This document shows positions 22,845-36,500 of a stretch of DNA of 64,000 nucleotides, in pieces. The stretch comes from Atriophallophorus winterbourni (lineage: Eukaryota; Platyhelminthes; Trematoda; Plagiorchiida; Microphallidae): the NCBI GenBank assembly GCA_013407085.1, contig JACCGJ010018417.1:1-64000 (forward strand), given 5' to 3'. The stretch's first letter is position 1. The number at the start of each line of letters is the position of its first letter. The position numbers were made by a program, and so were the translations under genes. Under the pieces are notes generated by a model. The model ran no database searches. It was not told the DNA's origin and saw nothing but the letters and a program-made list of their open reading frames with translations.

Positions 22845-24934
22845 TTGCAAGCTGAGATATTCAAGGGTATTACAACGGCCTGTCTAAATGTATCTGTCGT
22901 ACACATTAAGTGATACAGTACCAGAAAAGAGAATGTAGATTATACCTAAATGGCAAGCATTTTGTCAATCACGACCGAAACTGAATGAAGTAAAATGCTA
23001 GAACGTCACTATTGTATGAATCCTATGAATTTAGTGCATCACAACCTATTGTCGATGGCAATGGATTATCAGGTATCTCAAATTGTGATGAAGTATAAAT
23101 TCGACTGATTGTTGGCTTACGTCTGAAGAAAAAGTGTGGATGAATATCTTGCCGAAGTATGGGTGTTATTATATGAGGGTGTACCCAAATAACTTGAATA
23201 AGTAACCTAGGAATATAATTGCAAAAAATGACAACAGACTAGCCATCATGCGCTACCATTTGTGCAACAGTTTATCAAGCAATACCCGGCTCACGGTACA
23301 TGCTTTTCTTGCATCAACGCTAACACAACTGAGCGTCCAACCAGTGCAATACTTTAGCTGGTTCAAATGTGCACAAGGGCTTTGTGTGTGCCTCGGGCGG
23401 GACTCGCGGAACGGTAGGATAATCACCATTTTTATCGCTACCATTTTGCTCAATTTCTATTGGCTACCTCCAAGTCCCCGTCACCGACTACCACACACGC
23501 AACTCTCGTCACGTCTAACCAATCCCATACACAATCGAATGCGTCAGTTTGGCGGATCGATGGTTTGATGAGAAAGCGCACGAAAAAACCGACGCCGGAC
23601 AGACGTGTACAGGTTGGGTTTTGTACAGACTACGCGCTCTACGCACACACACCATCGGTGGTTTTTCACATGTGGTGGCTGATGTAATGGATTTACAACT
23701 CAGGTGACAACCATTCGTAAACGGTGAGTTTATTGAGAATTCACATTGCGTAATGTACAACAGCTTGGAGATGGGTTGCCAAGACCCGACATAATGTCTC
23801 GCTATCGGTGAATGATTGATAATGTGGGTTTGTTGATTTTACTAAACTGTTAAGCGGTTCGAAACAACGTGGTATCAAATGTCAGTATGTCAATATCCGA
23901 TCGGAACTAGGCGCGATTAACTAGCGTTCTATTCCATTACTTCACTGCCGTAGGCTGCTGACAGTGATTTGACGCCAAAGTTGGGAGCGAGCAATCTTAC
24001 CTTATTGATTATCTCGTCAACCAGATGCCAAAATGCCTTTCACAAGTATCGCTTGGAGAGCTTCTCTTAGGACGGCTATCAGTGATATTAGATTTTGACA
24101 TTGTACGATTTAAAGCGTGTTCCAATGAAATTTTAACTCATGAATTGATTAGATTTCTGTTATTCAAATTATTAGAAAGCTATCTAACATGTTGCTTTTG
24201 GTCTATTCTAGATGTTCTTCCTCTGTGAATCAAGCATGACTATGGTAATGTAAAGCTTAATTGATTGCTGCTTTTGATTGAAATGGTCTGCTCAACGGTA
24301 TTTGTCGAATCCGCAACTTTCTGCGAAGCTATTTTTAATGTAAATATTTGCGCATTTCCTTTAAACCACGCATCGTCAAAGATTTCACGACAGCCTGAAG
24401 AATGCCTAATAGACGTTAAGGGAGAAGCCGTTTCACCCAGAAGGAATGATGGTTCGAGTGTTCAACAAAAGCTCATTTTTACCGCCTCTGCAGTTTCGTA
24501 CCTCGGTAACTTGATGAAAGAATTATGATCTAAAATGTGTACTGCACCTAAATCGCCTGACTATTCTATTTACATCTGTATAGTTTCAATATTAAGGTGA
24601 TAGCTCATAGCTGGTTGTTATTAAACTATTTTCCCCTCAGATCTTTTGGAGAATCTTTTATTGATTACGCACATTTTATATACGATGAATTTCACCTGCA
24701 TTACTACCGCTTGTTTACTTCTCATTATTCGCTTACCAAATCAATATCTATCAGCTACTGTCTGTTCAAATAATTTTTTAGCTCATGAACCACCGACTCA
24801 ATGCTTTAATCTGATTGGCTGGCCAAATTTGAACCTATTCACGTCGGCTGCTAATACGACCTAGTCATTCCACCAATCAACGAGGCCATCGCCGACTATA
24901 GAACCTGTAACGCCAGAAAGGTAAAAAGCAGTCA

Positions 24935-25777
24935 ATGAGCTATCCATCCGCACCTGCACCTTCCTTCGGAAACTGCCCGTATTTGATCACCGACCACAGC
25001 GCTGCGATGAAGTCCGCCTACCAGAATGATACTCGAGCCGGATCAGATTACATGCGTGTAGACTTCAACCCAATTATTGAATCGTTGAACTTTGTGCCGA
25101 ATGCCTCTACGTATGAAGCCATCGTGAATAATAATTTCGGCACTTGGCCCCTCAATTGCATGGACGATGCTGAACTTAAAGCCCGCTCGGGTTTTAGTCT
25201 ACATTGTCAACCGGGAGATTACTGTAACCAGTTGGGAGCCGTCTCGGATCACATTTATAATTCCAACAATCGGCGCCTAACTTCTAACTCGAGGTTACAA
25301 GACGAAGATCGATTAGATACCATGACCATGTTATCTCAAAACGGGATGCAACCATCTTTTCAAGAGCTTCCTTTCAATTCCACCAATAGTCGAGCATACA
25401 ACCCAAAGCTTTTTACCCTATCTTCGACCCCCGCAATGACAACTACAAATCCACGAGCGGGGTTAGACTTAACAAGAAGTTCAACGAAAACGAATCATAA
25501 TCCGTTGCTGCGGTCCCGTTTAGTCAACCAGAATGCGCCAAATCCGAATCAAGTAGTATCGATGTCCACAAATGTAAGCCCTTTATCCAACCCCGTGCTC
25601 ATGACCCCTGATTCTTCGACCACCGGCTTTCTGACTCAAAAATTTGGAGGTTCGTCGGATGACGGAGAAATATCACCCACGCCAACGAATTCGAGCAGCC
25701 AACCTCGGACCGCGGGACGCGCACGAAAGGCTGCACCCACTTTGGCGACGGGTCGAAGGAACTTGAAAAATGAGCCG
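24935..25777 (+). CDS. bZIP transcription factor (AP-1/ATF-like), coding exon 1
   Basis: Encodes residues 1-281 of a predicted 612-residue nuclear DNA-binding protein. The ATG at 24935 is the first in-frame start after a TAA 30 bases upstream. The exon ends at the donor in CCG-GTGAGT (25778) in phase 0. The stretch is rich in Ser, Thr, Asn and Pro, with Ser/Thr-Pro sites such as LMTPDSST and ISPTPTNSSS near the end, as expected for the disordered regulatory and activation region of Fos/ATF-type factors. No folded domain is visible in this part. The link to exon 2 is inferred from phase and composition across an 11.2 kb intron. A non-coding 5' exon may exist upstream. Confidence 0.75.
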
Positions 25778-26261
25778 GTGAGTCCATGAGGACACATTTT
25801 AATTGGAATGACGTCGTTACATTTAACTTAAACTTTTATTCTATTTCTATTTCACGAGTAGTGACTTGTTTAAGGTGCAATTTTGAACGTCAGACGAAAT
25901 GACGAACGACCATTGTTAGCTGTGTATCTAATTAGGTTCGTAGTAAAATTGAATTGCTTGTTTACAGTTGACTGGAATTATTGTACAGAAGTCTGATAGT
26001 TCCGGGCTTTGTTCGGGATAAAGTGAATAATTGTAAATAACACCTTTTTATCACACAGTTGTTGAGAGTTATAACGGAGGGTTTGTTGGGCTTTGTTTTT
26101 GTTGCCATTCTTACGTGCTGTATTTTTAGACAAAATTAACGCTCGTTGATCCTCTGCTAATCTCCGATGTCGTTAAAACGAAGCGGTACATGCGATATGG
26201 TTTCATCCTTTGAGTAGTATACGGGGTCATTTCAGTTGTTGTTTTTCCGTATACTGTTGAC

Positions 26262-26345
26262 ACCGTGTTGTACTCAGATCCCTCGCACTTACACACCACA
26301 CCCCGTTTCTGTTTGTTTGGGATCATCAGAGGGAGGTCAAATGTT
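26262..26345 (-). repeat. Degenerate hammerhead-family repeat
   Basis: On the - strand CTGATGA, a long interrupted stem II region, GAAAC and GTGGTGTGTAAG follow in the expected order, but stem II and stem III no longer pair (CGGGGT instead of CCGGTA). It is a decayed family A copy. Confidence 0.45.
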
Positions 26346-26714
26346 AAGCTTACTGCTTTTTCTACCATAAAACTTTCTGAATGGTTAAGTGAAAGTTCAT
26401 GTCTTGATCATTTGACCCGTATTCACTTTACCAATCTGCATTAGAACACCGCGATTCATTGTAAGACCCTATTTTACAGTGGCTTTCATGTGTAGCTCTA
26501 TCCACATTCATTTTGCACCTAATTAGGGTGGGGATAAAGATTTCGAACACGAATGACGCCATCTAGTGAACACCGGGTGGAATGATGAAATTACCGTCGA
26601 ATGAAAAAACAACATTTCTTTCCGGATTTACTGCCACGTACCACAATGCGCCCAAAGTCTAACGCGTTTAAGCGAATAAAGCTTACACAAACTCACCGCG
26701 ATGGAACTGCATGC

Positions 26715-26830
26715 ATATAAGCATTTTTGTTCATGACCATGGGTTTAAACCCAGTCTACGTGAGTGTGGGCTCATGTGCTTGAACATCTTGGTCGTACCA
26801 ACCTTATCCACCAGTGAAATAAAAGCGCAA
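26715..26830 (+). repeat. Partial hammerhead repeat, family B, without ribozyme core
   Basis: Matches the unit part upstream of the ribozyme at 700-840 (there on the - strand), including the palindrome GGGTTTAAACCC and TTGGTCGTACCAACCTTATC. It stops before reaching the hammerhead motif. Confidence 0.55.
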
Positions 26831-28079
26831 CTAATCTATTTTGTACTTCTATCAGATGAAAAACATCAAGTTTAAGGACCGATGATACTGCTTTGATGGT
26901 GTTAAATTCACTTACTTAATAGTTTAACTAAAGTAAATTTTAAATCATCAGAACGATAGGTAGAGAAGATCACAACATATCTGTTGAAGATAACCTATAT
27001 AGTTATCTAACGATAGGTACCTCCCGAGAACTTTTGCACGCCATTCATCCAGAATATTATGTACTTGGAATTATACGCTGGATCAACTGGTACCTCATTA
27101 TGAGAAAATCGTAAAAGTAGAAATCATGTGCGATATTCCATTGAAAATATTCCACCATATTGTTACCTCAGATTAAATATTCATCGACGACTATGGTTCA
27201 ACACGTCATGAAATACAATATACAATGAGATATACATATAAATTTCTAACAGGCTCACAATTGACATCAATAGCATTTTGGGTGTTCGAGATCTAAGCGC
27301 AAGTAACAACTTTGAATCAAATTGTTAAAATTCTATATGCAGGATGAATAGCGTTCAGGTGCGTGTGTATCTTGGAATCACTAGAAGGAACAACAGTAAC
27401 CGCGTACTGAAACGGGATTACGCGAGGTGAAAGCTCTGAGTTTTCGTTTAAATAGCATTGGGGCGATGACACGGATTCTCATCGTAGAGACTTCTGAAGA
27501 AGAAAACAGACCTAAATCAGTAGAAGATTTGAGGGTAGTTCAGATGTAAATAGGGGAGTTGGGAAGCGCTGGGACAGTGGGAGCTGCATGAATCATTCTG
27601 CAGGCAATTCGTCTTAGGAACGATGGTGCCTGGCCAAACGTAGCTACTCGTCCACATGGTTTATCACCCGATTCGCTCGCTATGTGACCGTTTATTGACT
27701 ATTGTGTCCGAAATTGGATGTTAGTCCAAGACGGGTGTTAGGTATGCATTCTGTGCCTGCCTGAAAACACTAAAAAATATTATGATTTCGTAATTCGAAG
27801 ATATTCAGTTATTTGGAGATCAAAACAGACCATTTCAGTTGCATATGTGATTCTACATGGTCGCTATTTAACACTCGACACTCAAGAGGAGCAAAATATA
27901 TGCTCGTTATTATCCAAACATTCATCTGTACACCCGCATATGGCACATAGAAGAAGAAGAAAAATGGCTTTATTCGAGTACACGAATTCTCAGCGATACA
28001 ATTAATTCGACCACACATAAAAAATGTACATTTTTTTTAAAAAAAGACATGTCAAATAAGGATGATCCCACTTCAGTTA

Positions 28080-28440
28080 TTATACTGTCAGTTTCTTCCT
28101 CAAATCGAGAATAACTTTTGTATGATCAACCAAATATCGAGCCAGGTAAGGAATAAAAGAATTTTTGAATTTCTCAGTTCTTGCATACGGGACGATATGT
28201 TGACAGCGCGTAGCTGGGAACGATCTGCAAGCCATAAGGACCTCATGCAGTGGGTGTGCATTATCAGACGATATGACTCTGACCAATCTGTCACATTCAC
28301 GAAAGTGGCGTTCGACGATCATATCACGAATTAACTCTGTAGAGGAAGAGCTCAATCTTGAAATTAATTTGATTCCTCTTCTGATCATCAAAAAATCCTT
28401 TTCAAAAAGACCAGGAAAAATTATAGATAACAAGGCTTGC
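28080..28440 (-). mobile_element. LINE fragment, probable CR1/L2-like ORF2 C-terminus
   Basis: An ATG-initiated - strand frame of 117 codons reads FLMIRRGIKLISRLSSS, then NAHPLHEVLMACRS, and RTEKFKNSFIPYLARYLVD. This pattern, HPL followed by R-T-x-K-x-x-NSFIP-x-x-x-R-x-L, is common at the C-terminal end of non-LTR ORF2 proteins. No reverse-transcriptase core is present. The frame is open, but the protein is only a relic. Confidence 0.45.
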
Positions 28441-29573
28441 GTGCCACCCAGAATTTATTCCTGAATCAATTTTTGACGTTGAGTCTTATAATATCCAGTA
28501 TAATCTCCAAGCCAAACCGTTTGCATTATATCAAATGTAATTTAGTATCATGCTTTACAATTTATGCATTTTTATTTCGGTATCACTGTATGCTTCGCAC
28601 TGAGAATTTTTTCGCAGAGCGATTCTGAACGTTTATCTTATTCGTTCCACCAATTCTGATGGACATAATTTCTAAGTATTTATTCAACAAAGCAGATTGT
28701 GTTCAAGTTCGCGCTACCGTATCAAACTTACCCACTTAGTGTATTATAAACACTATTCCTACCCGCTACCTTTCGCTGTGTAATTAAGAATCATGTAAAA
28801 TTATCCTCACATTGACATCAGAATACACTTCCCAAGCGATAAATAAGTGCTTGATAACATTAAAATTTCTCTGCAATGTTTTGTGTGTTTGTAGATACTT
28901 TGACATTTACGCTCATATTCGGTATTTCTTAACCGACTGGCTGAGACATCAGCCGTCGCAAACAATGGTTTTCTTCCATTGCATTGTCCCTCTTCCCTCG
29001 GCCAGACAGCGGAGACAAAAGGGTAATCCATGGAACCTGATCCCAGGATCACATGAGGTCGGTGATTGCTTTCAGACTTGAAGCAATACGGCTTGATTCG
29101 GCAAACATTTGACACGTCAGACAAGTGTCACGTTTCTATCGCTGGAAGTGTTTACGGAAAGTAATAATGAATGTCTCGTCGTGGTCAACAGACTGTTTGC
29201 ACAATCAATGAGACATTGCCAAACAGTTTTCGGTTAAACTCGACCAATTTTCTTTAAAAATATTATGCTATCCGAACAAATAATATGGGCCAGTGATCTT
29301 TGAAGGTAGAGCGGTAATTTAACCTTTGATTGTGGAGTCCAATGCTCATCTTGCACTAGTGGTGATGCGCCAACAAGTGATAAGTTTGTGGCAACACCAT
29401 TCATTACAGTCACGAAATGAATAATCCTGAAGCCTAAACTTTGAATCTGACGCTGGGTAAGATTGGCACAGACAAACATTGCAGTCACATGAGCCCATAG
29501 TTCACGTGTGTATACGATTAAACGCATATGCCGGAAGAAAATAACTGAATTTGCGCGCATTTTCTTCACACGT

Positions 29574-29612
29574 ACATCACGACCGGTTTCGGGCTTTTGA
29601 CAGGAACGGCAC
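29574..29612 (-). ncRNA. Hammerhead motif, family B, 5' part lost
   Basis: On the - strand GCCC, GAAA, CC, GGTC, GTGATG are kept, so stem III and the GUC cleavage triplet are intact. The upstream core reads CTGTCAA instead of CTGANGA and stem II is lost. Predicted inactive. Confidence 0.45.
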
Positions 29613-30509
29613 GTTCAGAAACCGTGTGACTTGAGGCGGTAATCCAAAGCGATCTCATGATAATGCTCAAGAATTGAATCCGTTAAATTGCAGGTCCATT
29701 TTGGATCCACTGTCCCTATTCTACGGTACTATTTATGTAGAACAATACTAGGTGATTTTTGCACACTTAATCCGAATGGTTTTGCCTAACCATCAAAACG
29801 ATCACCTAAACATGCCGAGTCCACTCTATAGGACAAATTTCCCGGACTCATATTGCTACCTTCAATGCATCCTCTCGTCGTTGATCCTAAACACGAGTTA
29901 TTATTCCGTGATATTAGTTCATATTTGACATTTCCCGATGTTATAGTTGATCTCTTTTGTAAAACGATTTCACCTGCACCTGCTTGAAATGTTTTAACAG
30001 TGTTTGCTCCGAGCCTTCCATTGGTACTTCTGAACAGTATTCTGTTTCGATGGATGACTTTCCGGACTATGATGTAATTGCCTTTAACTAATGGACGGGC
30101 TATCAAAAATGTTGACTTCTAGAATAACGCGATCCACGACAGCTTGAGGTTAAATATTTCGGTTGGAAAGCATTCTATAGATTTGTTAAATATGTAGGGT
30201 GTATGTTAGAATATATCGTCTTGAGTGATTCATCCTGAAACATCGTGATCCTGTACTTGAGCATCGTGCTTCGTTGTACGAACCTTGACAAGCACTGACC
30301 TTAAAGAAAACCAATGTTTACCACATCAAAACTGCTGCAAACTTTGTCAAACTTAGGCTTGTTGTTTCCACTTGAAGCAGGTAGATGAATATAAATGCGG
30401 GTGTGTTCGACACGATACATCAGAACACTGTGGTTTGCGAGATGTGACAAGTAACCAATCCGATTCAGCATTAACTATTTTCTTTTTATACATGGGTTTA
30501 GAATTGCAC

Positions 30510-32100
30510 CACAGTTGTCATCATCATCATGAAGCACCAGTCTGGAGCCAGACAAAGTGCCAAGCAATATGAAACAGGAAAAGCAGATAAGCAAGCGCGT
30601 GGAAAATGGAAAGCAGGCAAGCGTAATACGCAAAAGCAAATGCACAAAAAAGCAGCTTGTTTTTGTAGTTTCACTGCATGCGATTTTTTGTTTTTATGTA
30701 AAATAATACCGATTAAAAAAATATGACACATAATAAAATACACCGGCGCCACTGACTTCGGTTTGTAGCCATATCGCGTAAGGTTTCCAGCCAACTATTA
30801 GGTGGAGCTTTTGGACCCCACCCAGGCAAACGAATACGCCCAACTGAGCCTAGCGCTACGGTGAGTTTCTTCATCCCAACGCGCCACGTCATGGACTGGC
30901 CACCCGATCTTTTCTCCCAGCTTCTGTCAGGCTCTGCGAATAAGGCGCGGTACGGTAAACGGTGAGTAGGCATTCTTAAAACATGTCCCAACCATCGCAA
31001 GCGAGCAAGCATTAGCATTTCTCTCAGTCCGTGGCCACCTGGTCCTAACACCCGCTTGCAGACATCTATATTTGTAACACGATGCTGCCACCGAATGCGA
31101 GCAATTCTACGCAGGCAACGGGTATCAAAAACAGAAAGCCGACGGACATTTTCCGCTCGGATAGACCAGGTTTCGCAGCCATAAAGGAGTGTAAGACGCA
31201 CCACTGCGTTGTACACTCGGCCTTTAGTATGAAGTGAAACATCGCGTCGACGCCACAGGTGGCGAAGGTTAGCAAACGCTGCACCCGCTTTGCGAACACG
31301 ATGTGAGATCTCGTCCTCGACACAACCTCCAGCGGAGATACAACTGCCAAGGTAAACAAAGCTGTCGACCAATTCAAGATTGACATCGCACACAGTTAGG
31401 TTTGGAAGAGAGCCGCTCCAATCCTGGGTAAGTGTTTTACACTTGTTAGGCGCAAAGCACATGCCATACCTTGAAGCTTCAAGTGCCAGGCGGTCCAGGG
31501 CTTGTTGCATTATATGAGGGTCATCTCCCAGAAGTGCGATGTCATCGGCATACTCTAGATCGGTCGCTCGCTCACCCGGCAGAAGTTCAACACCTGTGCC
31601 CACCAGGCCAGCTAAAGCTTTTCTCAGGACATCGTCGATCGCGAAGTTAAAAAGGAACGGCGAGATAGGGCATCCCTGCCGCACCCCGCTGGAGATATTG
31701 AACGAGGACGACAATTGTCCGTACGCTCGAACCCTGCCCGAAGTTTGGCAATATAATGCTTTCAAGATCCAAACATACTTCTCGGGCACTCCATGTCTCA
31801 GTAGACAGTTCCAAAGACTTTCACGATCGATTGAATCGAATGCCGCTCGGATGTCAAGGAATACCACGATAGTTGGTTTACGAAAAGTGTGGCGTTGCTC
31901 CAGTAACTGACGGAGTGTGAAAATTTGATCTATGCACCCTCGGCCGGCACGAAACCCAGTTTGCTCCTCACGGATTTGCTCTTCCCGTTTGGTACTCAAT
32001 CGGTGAAGCAGAATGGACGCCAGTATTTTAGGAGCTACTGAAATGAGACTGATACCCCGATGATTTTCACAGTTGTACTTACCCACGTCATAGAAGGCAA
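30510..32100 (-). mobile_element. RTE-like LINE, 5'-truncated, with unbroken reverse-transcriptase frame
   Basis: From about 32095 down to the stop at 30713 one frame of about 460 codons encodes the reverse-transcriptase and C-terminal parts of an RTE-like ORF2, which copies element RNA into DNA at a nicked genomic site. In order it shows NCENHRGISLISV, the catalytic FLDIRAAFDSIDR, SSGVRQGCPISPFLFNFAID, the active site YADDIALLGD, FVYLGSCISAGG and RLRWLGHVLRM. No stop or frameshift breaks it. The endonuclease half is missing, so it is 5'-truncated. The reading frame open beyond 32095 to 32161 does not look like element protein. The 3' UTR seems to run to about 30515 and to end in a GAT-rich tail. 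It lies antisense in the bZIP intron. Confidence 0.85.
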
Positions 32101-32269
32101 ATATTCCTAGGTAAAGAGCATGCAGCGAAGCATCCAAACATTGGGTGTATATGAGTAACACTCCGTATCCATTTGAAGTAAATCAGAATACTCTCGTTAA
32201 TTAGTGGACACATCACGAAAGGCTTGTATAAACTAAATATAAAATAAGTATCTAGAAGTATTAATTAGC

Positions 32270-32520
32270 TATTTTGTCTTCCCCATTCGATCAATCTCGA
32301 CCATGGATATACAACACAAGCGCATACTGGTTTCGTGCTCCACAGCCAGACTAAACAGTCCGATTTGAGAGGAACAATCTCTCCCGCAGCGCTCCCAGCC
32401 ATAGGCAGTTTTCAATCGATCAGCGTCACCCGAACACTGTCTGCGTGACATGAATTCAGCGGCCGATAGCAGTATCTGCGTTTCCCCAACTTGGAACCTC
32501 CAAAGTAACAAGGTCAAGAT
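32270..32520 (-). mobile_element. LINE fragment with C-terminal zinc finger, RTE-like
   Basis: On the - strand it reads ERCGRDCSSQIGLFS, matching the finger region of 12690-12760, followed by the same post-stop sequence (MRL-x-C-x-S-MVEID). The upstream part is frame-broken. Confidence 0.6.
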
Positions 32521-33496
32521 CAAAACAACTATAATTTGTAGTATTTATCGCGTTTTTCCAAATAACCTTTCGTATATCATACACCAGTCTGATTTACTTA
32601 AGCTCCATCCTTAATCCAAGTGACCACGCGGAAAGAAAGTCCCGTTTTCCGAAATGTTCATCGTGCACTCCTCTAGAATCGGTTACATTGACAGCGAATG
32701 ATTGGCAACGCGTCACGGTTAAGGTGTCTCAGAACTAGACAATTGATCGCCTCGCTCGTTTGATTTTGTAAAAATATCAACTTAGGTAGTCGTGCATATA
32801 ATTCGGGTCGGCTCCGTTCCAGCATGACATCATCTTAACATCAATGCAAACAACGGCTGAGCATCAGCATATTAATCGTCAGTTCATAACATTTGAACCG
32901 AGAACATGCAGCACATGCGAACCGCTTGCGTGTAGGTAGTTCACGGTTTACACGTTAGTTAGAATACATGCAAGGTCAAACGCTTGCACTTCGGGTCTAT
33001 TCTTCAACGCAGAACGAACCGTGATGTTTAGTATTGTGCAACACGGTGCACCTGTTTGTTGCGAGATTTCGATTTTGTATGGTTTCATTTGCTAGTTCAA
33101 ACTCATTGAACATATCGTCTGTTTAATGTTCATTTATTACGGCCAGGAACTAATCTAATTTGCGGAAGTTTTCGTTCCATGTGTGCGCCGTGTGCTTCTA
33201 CGTCGCCAGATATTCGTACCATTTCGAAGGGCAGTTGTTTGTATACTTCATTTATCTGACCTAGTTATGTGCGAAGTGTTGTCTTCCTTCTGTAGCAGTA
33301 ACAAACCCACACCACTGATGGTCTTCTCCGTAAAATATGTTTCATGACACTTGATGTTTGATTCAATCAGAGCGAAACCTCTGAACGTCTGCCTCGCTGT
33401 GCTTTATTCTTTCCCATTAACAATGTTTCCATAACAAGCTTTGCACCACGTGGAGAAGAATCTGCCAAATTTGTTCTTCACGTTTTCAATAATAAT

Positions 33497-33589
33497 TATT
33501 TACCGAGTATGGTATGGTATGGTATGAAAGCACAAGTCTGATCAAGGCAAAGTGCCGGACAGTCATAGACTGCAGTCTATTTACCGAGT
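33497..33589 (-). mobile_element. SINE-like repeat, (CATAC)n tail, 12-bp target-site duplication
   Basis: TATTTACCGAGT occurs at 33497-33508 and 33578-33589 and brackets a 69-bp 5'-truncated insert. On the - strand the insert reads GACTGTCCGGCACTTTGCC, then ATCAGACTTGTGCTTTCAT and a (CATAC)n tail. It is the same family as 39514-39604, 40425-40590, 58230-58469 and 59370-59490. Confidence 0.8.
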
Positions 33590-36500
33590 TAAATCCATTG
33601 ATTCCTTTAAGAGTTGTAGACTTGCCTGACTTTGGTTGGTGATCGGTTTTGGGACTGTAACTTAGTTGTTTGTTTGTACGTGTGTGGCTCAATTAGAATA
33701 TGATACGAACCCTGCACGTTTTTCAGTTGTTTCACCAAGCTGAGAATACGCGTATTTAGTTCATACACATCACCCATGATCTATATCAGCTACCTCTACG
33801 AGTGAAGACATTAGTTGAATCGTTCTATGAGTTGTAGAAATTAAATACAATTCGCATTAACGGATGCGCTGTAATTTTCTGGTGAAACTCGAACCGGTGA
33901 GATTGATTCCGCTTGCTCTCAGTGTTCACTTTCCATATGAACAACCATGTTCAACAGAACACATGTTGACCGGATCAGATGATGATGATGTTCTTCGATG
34001 CGGCTTTCCACTGGAGTGCCGACTAGCGTTTTAGTTGATTATCTTGTTTTTCATACTCAAAAACCATTAAGGTGAGGTCATTTAAACTAATTTCTGTTTT
34101 TTCCGCTTTCTTCGCGGAGTAAAAAAACATCACAGACACACACTAACACGCAAAGTTACAGGTGGAAGCAACTAATCTGGCTAGTTAAGCGTCATCTATT
34201 TTCTGATATCATTTATCATGTAGTGCGATGCGGACGCTTGTGGTTAACTTGCAGTCAGTGTAAATTGCTCAGATAAAATGTTCAGTCGCATCTCAGTCCA
34301 CTGTCAGCGATAGTGTCCCAAAGAGACGGTGACCACATCAGCCACATTGCTTATTAATACACTCGTATGCTTCCCGCGAACATGCCTCGATTCAACTGAA
34401 TTCGCCGGGGGATCCGGATCTTAGAGTGCAATTTTAACAATACATAAATTTTTGTGACCAAAAATGGAGCAATAACATTCGTGAGAATGACATTTCAGGT
34501 AAAAAATGTTCTGGTTGATACCGATGAGATCCCGATGACTTTCTGTATATGTATCACATTCGTTTGTGTTTTACAACACCATTAAATAGCGATAGTTGAA
34601 CAGGCCTTGCTGTTCTAATTCTTGTTTGAGTTAATGCGAAAACACCTTTCCCTCTCTTTAGTTCATGAAACTCAAGGATCTATTAAGTGATGATGATGAA
34701 AACTAAGGTTGCTCGACTCTTGACAATGTGTGGTGCGGTGCTGGCCACTTTAGTAAAAAAGCTGCTCAACACTTGTCCTGGAGTGAAATTAAATGAGCGC
34801 TATATGATCGATACACCGAGGATAAAATGGGAGCTATAATCACACTTCAACATCCCTTCCTCTTTCATTTATCGCGGGAATTCAGCGTTTTTGTTATAGA
34901 CATATTCTTGGATGCTTTTCATGCTCAAGGAATTATGACCAGTTTTACTCCGCCTTTGAATTAAATGTAATGGGTATTTCTAATGATTACCTGAGCCTGA
35001 GATGGGTAGTCGGATGGATAGCCAACTATATAATCAAGCACAAAATGTTCGGACCCCAAACCGCGTAATCCCAAACCATAATACACACTTTAATCATGTT
35101 CTAGCAGTTCATTTTCATTAACCCCTTAATCCAGTACCATTTTAATATTCGGCCCATTATTTCGAATCAGTATGCTGGTTTTACATCATACCGAAATATC
35201 GCAAACGTTTTCAATTCTACCGCGCTTGATCGACTTCCATTGCTACGGCGATTTCGTGTCCAGTTGGGATGTGGAGCTTTTGGTTGCTTAAATCTCAAGT
35301 GATCGATATTCTGCTAGGTCAGAGGGTGTTAAACCAACCAATCAAAAGTTGTACAAGATTTCGGCCAGCTTTACGGTGACTCATGGGCTTGACTGCCGCA
35401 GCCTAGTCCTACCACCACCACCACCACCACTACTTTCTGGCTGTAGACGAAATGAGTGGGAGGTGTCGATCGGACCGGTTTTCGGCACATTTCTCACCCC
35501 ATGCTGCAAACATAGACAGGTACTGCCTCGGGCTGCGTGATTCAAACAAGGTTGACGTGACTAGCGAGTGTGGATTGCCTGATTTCATCTTGTTCATTCT
35601 AGAGTGAGGTAGTCATAGCACAAGAGCGTAAAGCTTTGTTGCGATTTCGAACTTTTGCGTCAGTTTCTCTGTTGTCTGTATTTTCTTGAATGTCGAAAGT
35701 CAATTGCGATACATACTGCTTCTATTCACAATTTGCTGTTCGATAATAGAAATTCGCAAAAATTATTTATGCGTTTGTTTTCCATAAATTTGAGTGAGGA
35801 ACTCAATGATTCTTGGCCTTGTAATCCTTTAACAAGGAGTACAAAATGCCAAAGAAACAGGTCTTGGTCTGTTGAGCTTTTTGTAAGATAAGATTAGGCA
35901 CCTACTTACTTAAGTCTTATTGCTAACAAATAAGGCATCAACAAGCATTAGACATCCGTTTCGGCGGCTTATAAATTTCAAAATTCTGAGATGAACATGC
36001 TCAAACTCGCTTCTATGCGTTTTGCAACCCTTCAGCTTAATAACTTCGGGTTATTAAATGGCTTCTGTCAGCTTCTGGGTGAGGACCCGTAGTTGCAGCA
36101 AACTTCTTGCATCATTTTGTTTGTGTATGGTAGGCATCTCATTAATGATTAGTCTTTAAACGATTCTACTCCATATGATATCCCGCCAGCTTGTTACCTT
36201 GGCATGTAAATGTTCTGACTAAAAAATAATCTTTTATAAAACATCGCGATTAGAAATATTACATCAGTGTTTACCACCGGAACTCAGAATCGGAGATGGT
36301 TTTACATATCAAAATTGGTCTCGCATCTTTTACTACGGGGTTTCCACATTTGTGGTTACGCTCAACGCTTTTATATCCAGAAACCTGCGAATGTTATTTG
36401 AACCGTGATTATGCGAGTCAGTCATGCGACATTTCGATTCTTATGTGAATCTGCACAAAAGTGAGTTTATCCTCAAAGTATGATTCTGCTCAAACCTTTC

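Larger units (their letters stand above)
21561..24934. other. Upstream flank of bZIP gene; two small hammerhead-family repeats
   Basis: Apart from the repeats at 22058-22102 and 22662-22844, no gene is seen in 3.4 kb. Open frames at 23248-23687 and 24265-24528 have no recognisable domain. The last few hundred bases probably hold the promoter and 5' UTR of the bZIP gene; a CCAAT sequence lies at about 24874, but no clear TATA box or initiator could be fixed. Confidence 0.35.
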
